DNA of 64,000 nucleotides from Aegilops tauschii subsp. strangulata (lineage: Eukaryota; Streptophyta; Magnoliopsida; Poales; Poaceae), in the NCBI RefSeq assembly GCF_002575655.3, contig NC_053040.3, positions 457,360,780-457,424,779 of the forward strand, given 5' to 3'. A program made the translations under genes and the position numbers. Under the pieces are notes generated by a model. That model ran no database searches. It was not told the DNA's origin and was given only the letters and a program-made list of their open reading frames with translations. Below, piece by piece: positions 57,421 to 64,000 of the stretch; the first letter of the stretch is position 1, and every line of letters begins with the position of its first letter.

Positions 57421-58639
57421 TGAAGCTACTACCTCTCCATCCCTCGCAAAGCCGGAGCTATTTTACATTGCGAGGGGCACTCCAACCTTGGATTAATTTG
57501 TGTAGGCATTTATTCCGGTCGGTTTAGATTATATTTTCGTAGCATTCGGCCCACAACTACTCCAAACACCGTTGCAACCCACGCAACTCCCCTAGTTGAT
57601 TTCCCTCTAGCTCGGTCATTGCTCTCTCGCACGTCCTTTCTCGCCTTCAACGTCGCACCATGGTATTATTGAAAAAACTATGTTGTTCTCTTTAATTATT
57701 ATAAATAAGCTACAAAACTACACACCGATAGTCCACTTGGAATGGAACAAATTTTGACCCACAAATTAAAGTGCTACAAACTACACACCTAGGGGCCCAC
57801 ATGTCATGAAACAAATTTGGACCCCTATACAAATTAAAAAATAAAGGACGAGACCAGTCAAAAAAAAGGACGAGGATCGAACATGCGACCGGGCCTTCAA
57901 GCCGCACGTCAATAGGCAACATACGTAGAATAGCAATGTTTTTTGTACCCCCTTTGTTCACATAATGTTTTTATATTACCACAGCCTAATTAATGGATAA
58001 CATGTAATTTTATTTTTAGTACTATTTGCCTTCACTTACTGGTGGGTTCCATGTGTGCTCTCTCTCTCTCCTCCCCTTCTGCGTTTAGACGCACGGGCAA
58101 ACAGGAAGAACTCGCGGGCGATGTTGCCGTTGACCATATCTGGACGCGTTCACAAGTCACGGCACCAGTTTCACGTACTAGCAGCACTAGTCAGTGTGTA
58201 CGTGTAATGCACGTTAATTTGGAAGTATATTAAGTGTATGCGGATATTAACTACTAGGATATTATTTGCGTGTTGTCATGTGATTAGCACTATTTTTGGC
58301 ATGAAATTAACTGCACGCTAAACGTGTTGAGCGCTTGACATTGAAGCAGTCTAGGTCGTTGGATGACAAGGAATACATGTGTCTTGATGACGTTTTATAT
58401 TTAATTTGATACGGCTCTAGCAGAACATTCAATCGATCAAACCATCCATTTTGTTCAGTCTGACTCCGACTTTAAATTATACGACGATCGATATAAAATA
58501 AACGGAAATGATAAACGTTTGGATTTTAAGCATGGCAATCCGAACGTTTTTCATGGCAAATTTAGATTACGCGGCGGCGGCGGGGGCGTCTCGCGGTGGG
58601 AAGCGGCTCCTCTGCCGTGCTCTGTGTGTCGTCGGGCCA
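57421..58639. other. No gene seen
   Basis: AT-rich sequence with the second half of paralogous block 1, CT-rich stretches and no supported ORF. Confidence 0.5.
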
Positions 58640-59264
58640 CTAACCGACGGCGACGGCGGCGTCTTGCGTCGTTGTTGGCGTACTCCTGGACGTTGGCCTA
58701 GCTTCAAGGAAGGCCAAAATGTTCTGGACTTCGGAGCGAGTCAACTGGCGGGAGGAGGCGACTGGCGTTGGTGCAAGGAAGCGGTCGACGGCGGCCATCC
58801 ATGCCGCTGAGGGGGGCACTGGCACCCGCGCGGGGACAGGCACTGTCAACGGCGCGGCAGAGACATTCGTGTGCACGGGCACCGGCACGGGCGCGCACGT
58901 CAGTGCATGCGCAGGCGCATGCGCTGGCAGGTGCACGGGCACCAGCACGGGCGTGCGCGTCAGTGCACGCGTAGGCGCATGCGCTGGCAGGTGCACGGGC
59001 GCGTGAAAGTCGGCGGGGACCTCGTGGAACCCCGTGGGATCAAGCTCGGCGACAATGTGCGGCTCCCAGCCCATCAATGCCACGGGGATGGGCGCTGGCG
59101 CAGTCGGGGCGACGGGAGCCGGAACGGGAGGGGGGGACAGGCGCGGCGTCTTCCCGCAAGGCCAGTTCAAGCTCGTCCCAAAGCGCCTTATGTTCTTGAG
59201 ACTCCAGCTGGGTGTCTTCCTCAGGAAACTGGAACACTAAGGGCAGACCATCGTGATGCGGCAT
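58640..59264 (-). pseudogene. Pro/Ala-repeat protein ORF with one frame break
   Basis: ATG at 59264 opens a frame (starting MPHHDGLPLVFQFPEEDTQL) that shifts at a run of seven C on the minus strand (plus 59129-59135). The second frame runs to a stop at 58640. Without the break it would be about 208 codons. The middle is built of HLPAHAPA-type repeats. The C-terminus has an AWMAAVDRFL segment and an Ala/Thr tail. Its leader (59265-59400) looks like a real 5' UTR. Product not recognised. The break may be a sequencing error. Confidence 0.45.
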
Positions 59265-59400
59265 GGCATACGTTTAGGTCAGGCTAGTTGGAGGTAGACG
59301 ACAGGAGAATCGGAGAGGAAGAGAGAGGATTGTAGCGATACCGGGTAGTGCGGGGTTGATTTTAAACTGCGGCGCCTGCGACATTAAAAGTGGGAGCAGT

Positions 59401-60180
59401 TGGGACGACGGTGGGCGGTGGAGCCTAGTCAAAGGGCTCGCCTCCCGGTGAGCCTGCACAGCGGTCTGCTCGCACGCCTCCCTGACAGTCGGCGCAGCAG
59501 TCTGCTCGCACGCCTCCCGTTGACTCACACGCTTGCTCGGACGGCACCTGCCGATGAGAAGCGGGGACTCGTGGCGGCACGTAAACGCCCACGGTTTCAA
59601 TAGTGAAAGCGTTCGCCTTAACATGACAGGTCTTTGTTCCAAAATACCTTGGCTCTTCATTTGTGCAACTTGTCATAAGCAGCTTGTCTCAAATTGAAGA
59701 AAAAACTTACGAAGTAATATTTGTGCCATATCACGTGACCATGCTTAGTTTCAAGAATTTATGCTCACTTTTGGATTTTCTGAAATTTAAGATCCAGGAT
59801 TCGAAACAATATCATAACCTGCATCATGCAATAAATTTTCAAGCCGTACATCTGTCCTGTTGTATTTCTTAAGAAAGGATTTGGTCAAACATTTTGCTTA
59901 GTTAGACTTCAGACAAGTTATATATGCAGAGTAAAAGGATAATCCCTCCGTACTAGTGCATTGCCTGATATATTAACTCAAGTACTAGGCACGAACAAAC
60001 GGGCTCAATTCTGTGCTCATCCTGGTGTAGTAGTAGTAGTACTAGGCAATGCAGTTGACGGGTGACCTTGACGAGCGGCGACCGAGGGAATTGAACCGTG
60101 CTCGGCACGGTAGGTAACGTTGTCTAGTTACTAAAGCATCCCTCTGTTGTTCATCGGTAGTCATTATGGACTGGGGACAT
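59401..60180. other. No gene seen
   Basis: 59401-59560 has direct repeats of GCAGTCTGCTCGCACGCCTCC (about 59460 and 59497). The rest is AT-rich without a supported ORF. Confidence 0.5.
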
Positions 60181-60722
60181 GAGGGGAATTTCCTAGGGCT
60201 GGAATTCTGGCCGCCAGATATTTCGACTTGAAACGCTGACTGGTTGGGGTTGCCTAATGTGCGTACCACGCACGCCACCGAAGGACACGAGCCCGGTTTT
60301 TTTTTAGGATCAACACGAGCCAAGGTCTGGCTGGTACGCCGTTGGGTCCTACCATTCGAGAATACGAAAGGAACCTTTTAAATTGCCGAACGAATCTATG
60401 TGTATTACAATACCCGTATTTTCCTTGCAAATACTAATCTCAACGTGGTAATTGATTTATGACGAGTTGTTGAATTAGAGTGAGTTTGTGATATAGTGAT
60501 CTCAACGTGGATTTCACATTTCATGGTATCCCTAGTAAGTTTTCCAATGCAAATTCAAATTTAAAAGATGAACAATATGGAGGTACGAAAACTTTGTATG
60601 TATCAAGCATATGACCACACACACACACATAGAGACACACACGCACGAACACAACAACAATCCAATAAGTATAGTGCATCTATTTTTCCAAACCATGCAT
60701 GTATGACACGAATTCAAAAATA

Positions 60723-60879
60723 CTCCTATTCCTAAATATTAGTCTTTTAGAGAGTTCAACAAGTGACTACATACGGAGCAAAATGAGTGAATCTAGACTC
60801 TAAAATATGTCTATATACATCCGTATGTGCCAGTCCATTTGAAGCCTCTAAAAAGACTAATATTTAGGAACGAAGGGAG
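60723..60879. mobile_element. Stowaway-type MITE, 157 bp
   Basis: Inverted ends CTCCTATTCCTAAATATTAGTC and GACTAATATTTAGGAACGAAGGGAG, with TA at 60721-60722 and 60880-60881. Confidence 0.9.
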
Positions 60880-61122
60880 TAAAATGTAAGACATCCATGG
60901 TCCTCAGTTCAATATTTAAAATGAACATGAAACTGAAACATGAATATTAAGTCTAGTACTACAGTACATGCAAATGTTGTGTTTAGGCGGAGCTATGATT
61001 GTCGGGGGTCAACCCCTCGACCTTAGATAAAATTGTGGAGCTCTGTTTACGGTTGTTTAGATTATATTTATCCCCACCCTCCCAACCACCGATTGGTTGT
61101 GCACCCCCCCACCCCTCCTCCC

Positions 61123-62040
61123 TGGGACAATATCATGTGCCCCCATACCTTAGATGCTATGTGCCGATACGAGTTGCTTGGAGCTTGTTGATCTGAGATA
61201 TAGCAGCTCACATGATGTGTCTTAATATTTTTGCAGGAAACCTTGATGAGTTTGAGAATTGCACACAATTTGTACAAAAACTACTTAGATGCCCTTTGAT
61301 CCCATATCCAACGACCTCGAAGCTCGTATCACCGTAGATCTAAGATGAAGGAGGACATCATATTCTCCTGTATGTAAGAATATCATGTGCTACCACACCT
61401 TAGATGCTTTGGTCATACAAACTCTTCGGAGGCGTTGGATTTGTGACCCAACACCTCCTCGGTGGTTCGAATGGTTTTTTGCAGAAAAGCCCCAAAAGAG
61501 TTCGGCCACTACTTACAAGCACAAAGACTGCTCAGATGCCATTGGATCTCAGATCAAACGACCTCCAAGCTCGTATCACCGTAGCATCCAAGCTGCGATA
61601 GCACCTTATGTTTTCTCGCACGGGAGAGTATGAGGTGCTCCCGCACCGTAGATTCTATGGTGATACGAGTTCACTGAGATCTAACGGCCCACAGTAGGAG
61701 GTTTGAATGTTTTTGCAATATACGGCTGATAGAGTTTGGGAAATGCGCAGAAAGTACAAGTACTATGCATGTGCCATGTGATCACTGATCATACGACCTA
61801 TATGCTCATATCACCGTAGCGGGTAATTAAGCTACGGGGAGCACCTAATATGAGCACCGGGGAGGCGTTGGATCGAAGATGCTGCGGCACACACGAGGCC
61901 TGAATGTATTATTTGCAAAAAAAACCTTTGGAGAGTTTGGAAATTGCGCATAATTACAAAGACTACTCCCAAGCCATTGGATCTCACTTCCAACGGTGTA
62001 AAAACTCGTATCACCATAGTATCTAAGCTGCGGAGTGGAT
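61123..62040. repeat. Tandem array of imperfect palindromic units, about 200-250 bp
   Basis: CTCGTATCACCGTAG occurs at about 61324, 61571, 61808 (CTCATATCACCGTAG) and 62006 (CTCGTATCACCATAG). Its inverted partner, of the form GCACCTTAGATGCTATGGTGATACGAG, occurs at about 61148, 61399 and 61645. Each unit also has a TTTTTGCA...GAGTTTGnnAATTGCGCA stretch. Confidence 0.65.
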
Positions 62041-62715
62041 GTGATATTCTATGCCGCTGTCATTTTTGTTCGTAAACTTGCAAAATATGTGTAACTCGTG
62101 CCGTTACTTGTCTAACCGCGCAAAGTGTTTGTTCAAAAAAACCATCCTACACTGAAATATCGGAACAACACACGAGGGTCCCACTTGTCATGTGTAAAAT
62201 TTGGACCTAAAACTAACAAATCTGAAAGACGAGATTCAAACTGGCAACCTGGACTACAAAGCGTAAGTCGATAGCCTGAAAAAATGAACGGTTGTTGGCT
62301 TTGTCCCATAACTTGATTTTACACAGTACTTGCGTTGAGTAGAGTAGAGGGAGTGCCTCGTCAACACATGCATGACCGTTGTCTCACTTACTGGTGGGTC
62401 CCAGGTCTGCGATCTCAATCTCTCTTCTCTCCATCGTCTAACCTTTGCACGGGCACACACGAAGAGCGGCGCTAGCTTGCCGTGGTGTTATTACAACTAA
62501 AAAAAGCTTGGAAAATAGAAGAATCGCCTAGAACAAGAGATGTTGTGGATGGTCGAGACGGAGCTAACCACATCTATCATCCATGCCACGTTTGCATGAT
62601 GAAGTTGTGTGGCTAGTGGGGTGTTTTCGACCGACTGGCTGGATCCCGAGGTCGAACCATAGGTACTATGTCTGATACAGTATATTTTTACACGCACATT
62701 TTTCCTCCGTGCCGA

Positions 62716-62830
62716 GACGTGGCACACCCTACCGCGCGGTTTCGGGGTCCTCCCGGGTGGTGCACGCATATATTCTTCCTGACGTGGGACGCCCTACCGC
62801 GCGTTTTCTGGGTCCTCCTCGGTCGTAGCG
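62716..62830. repeat. 65-bp direct duplication
   Basis: GACGTGG...CCCTACCGCGCG...GGGTCCTCC occurs at 62716 and again at 62781. Confidence 0.7.
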
Positions 62831-63031
62831 CCGAAGCAAGTAAATGAGTCGTCAAATCACGAAAGACAACCTTTCCCGCCGAGTACATCAGTGAAGCACG
62901 GTGGCTAGCTAGTTGGGCTAGTTCGACCGATTAGCTAGGCCGCCGCCACATTTGTTTTTTCACCCATTTTTTATCTACTTGCCGGCAGGTAAATTTAAAT
63001 ATCCACCGCGGCGTTGCTCTGGTGTTTGGGT

Positions 63032-63116
63032 GCGGCAGGATTTTTAATTTTTTGATTGACGGGAGCAGGCGCGGCAGGATTTTTAATTTTTTGATTGACG
63101 GGAGCAGGCGCGGCAG
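63032..63116. repeat. 39-bp tandem duplication
   Basis: The unit starting GCGGCAGGATTTTTAATTTT occurs at 63032 and 63071 without change by eye, plus 7 bases of a third copy. Confidence 0.9.
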
Positions 63117-63300
63117 CACTTAGTCACGATGACTCCGCCTGTAAAAACCCACTGCTCCCTGATGTGAGAAGTCGTCGACTGGTGTTTTACCATGGTGAAA
63201 ACCAAAAGATTCCCCGCTCCCTCCGCCTTCCCGTAGATTGCATTGCCTTTTAGCCGTTTCGCCCCCTTTGCTTCCTCTCCCCATTGCTTCTACCTGGTGC

Positions 63301-64000
63301 CATGGCGGCGTAGCAGATCACGGAGTCCGAGGTGAGGCGCCTGACACAAGAGCTCCATGCCAAGGATGCGGAGCTCAGGGCCAAGGACGTGGAGCTCCGT
63401 GAGCTCAAGGAGGAGAGGAGTGCCATGCTCCTCCGTTATGTGCGGGACTTCACGGAACTTCAAAAGCGGCAGGCGTCCACCACAAAGATGCTTGAGGCGT
63501 CGGCAGCGTTGCTGCAGAAAGCGGGAGATACGATAGGCCGTCAGGGGAGCCGGCTGGAGCGTGAGCGGGCCGATCGTGACGAGGTCCAGGATCGCCTCAG
63601 CCACTTGGTGAACCAAGTTGCCACGCACGTGTTGCGGTTGCGCGATGCCTACCGTCGTGCCAGCGCGACGATGCCGGCCATCGGGCTAAACCCGTTCGAC
63701 CACCCAGTCGACTTCAACGAGCTGCGGCTTCCTGACCCGGTCTCCTTCTTCACCTATATCTCTAAGGAGCTGAGCCGTCTCCGCGCAATGGTGGGGGCTG
63801 AGCTGGACAAGGAGGGGTTGCGGGCTGCCGTCGCCATTGCCGGGAAAATCCTTTCAGGGCTCCGTCACCAGAATCCATTCGTGCCATTGGACGCCGTCTT
63901 TGACGAGCTGGCTCCCATCGACCGGGAGCAGGCTCTGCGGGCGGTTGCACCCTACATCACCAACGTCGTGCACCTCGAGAAGCGGAGGGACTTCGGTGGA
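63301..64000 (+). pseudogene. Coiled-coil ORF running off the window, stop at codon 4
   Basis: ATG at 63301 in an excellent context (GTGCCATGGCGG), then TAG as codon 4 (63310-63312). After that the frame is open for about 229 codons to the window end. Residues about 5-115 are heptad-rich, with LHAKDAELRAKDVELRELK near the start, so a coiled coil is likely. The rest has FDHPVDFNELRLPDPVSFF and KILSGLRHQNPFVPLD segments. I do not recognise the family. The leader before the ATG is pyrimidine-rich like a plant 5' UTR. A later in-frame ATG at 63424 could give a shorter protein. Confidence 0.55.

Larger units (their letters stand above)
55495..58100. repeat. Paralogous block, copy 1
   Basis: Landmarks shared in order with 60185-62480: GGCCGCCAGATATTTC (55511 and 60211), the GAATCTnTnTGTATTAC stretch (55837 and 60392), the 56143-56450 and 60510-60960 segment, the diverged 57760-57930 and 62130-62290 segment, and TACTGGTGGGT (58038 and 62389). 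Strongly diverged. Confidence 0.6.
60185..62480. repeat. Paralogous block, copy 2
   Basis: The diverged partner of 55495-58100, with the same landmark order. Its middle part carries the palindromic array 61123-62040 in place of the pyrimidine array. Confidence 0.6.

Noticed and set aside
1..64000. tRNA, rRNA or other structured RNA genes, and intact host genes.
   Set aside because: I looked for tRNA-like cloverleaf boxes and rRNA landmarks while reading and saw none. The only tRNA-like matches are retrotransposon primer binding sites. A covariance-model scan would be decisive but could not be run.

Overview
This window is intergenic DNA from a grass, most likely Triticeae (wheat, Aegilops or barley group). 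The evidence is large nested LTR retrotransposons, an Athila-type LTR that opens with TGATACGTCTCC, a CACTA end in an Athila gag, Stowaway-type MITEs, and no intact ordinary host gene. All names below are family-level calls from motifs; no database was searched.

Layout. (1) 1-38609 is a minus-strand LARD-like retrotransposon with about 4.85 kb LTRs. Its 3' LTR is cut by the window start (1-3076) and its 5' LTR is 33762-38609. Its short internal domain (3077-3842 plus 31655-33761) holds one 273-codon ORF with its own TATA box. (2) Into that domain a sense-strand Ty3/Gypsy element of the Tat lineage inserted (3843-31649), flanked by the 5-bp target duplication GGGGC. (3) Into that element's gag a second member of the same family inserted (7225-21134, duplication ACGAG). 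Each Tat element is about 13.9 kb without insertions. Each carries gag, protease, RT, RNase H, a second archaeal-type RNase H and integrase, then a multi-exon gene on the opposite strand with a Transposase_28-like (PF04195) first exon. Every reading frame is broken, mostly by C-to-T or G-to-A nonsense changes and 1-2 bp indels.

(4) 38610-41701 holds a small gene fragment and a degenerate tandem array. (5) 41702-44066 is the 5' LTR, PBS and partial gag of an Athila-type element. (6) At 44067 a CACTA transposon begins inside that gag. It has a GGCCCA-rich subterminal array and a seven-exon minus-strand gene (45575-50499), followed by a second, decayed CACTA-type gene (51770-about 55320) with a plus-strand hAT-like fragment in it. 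No right CACTA terminus is visible. (7) 55495-64000 holds MITEs, two diverged copies of a 2.3-2.6 kb block, several tandem or palindromic arrays, a minus-strand ORF (59264-58640) and a plus-strand coiled-coil ORF that runs off the window end (63301-64000).

The LTR comparisons fit the nesting order. By eye the inner Tat LTR pair differs at about 2% of sites and the outer pair at nearer 3%.
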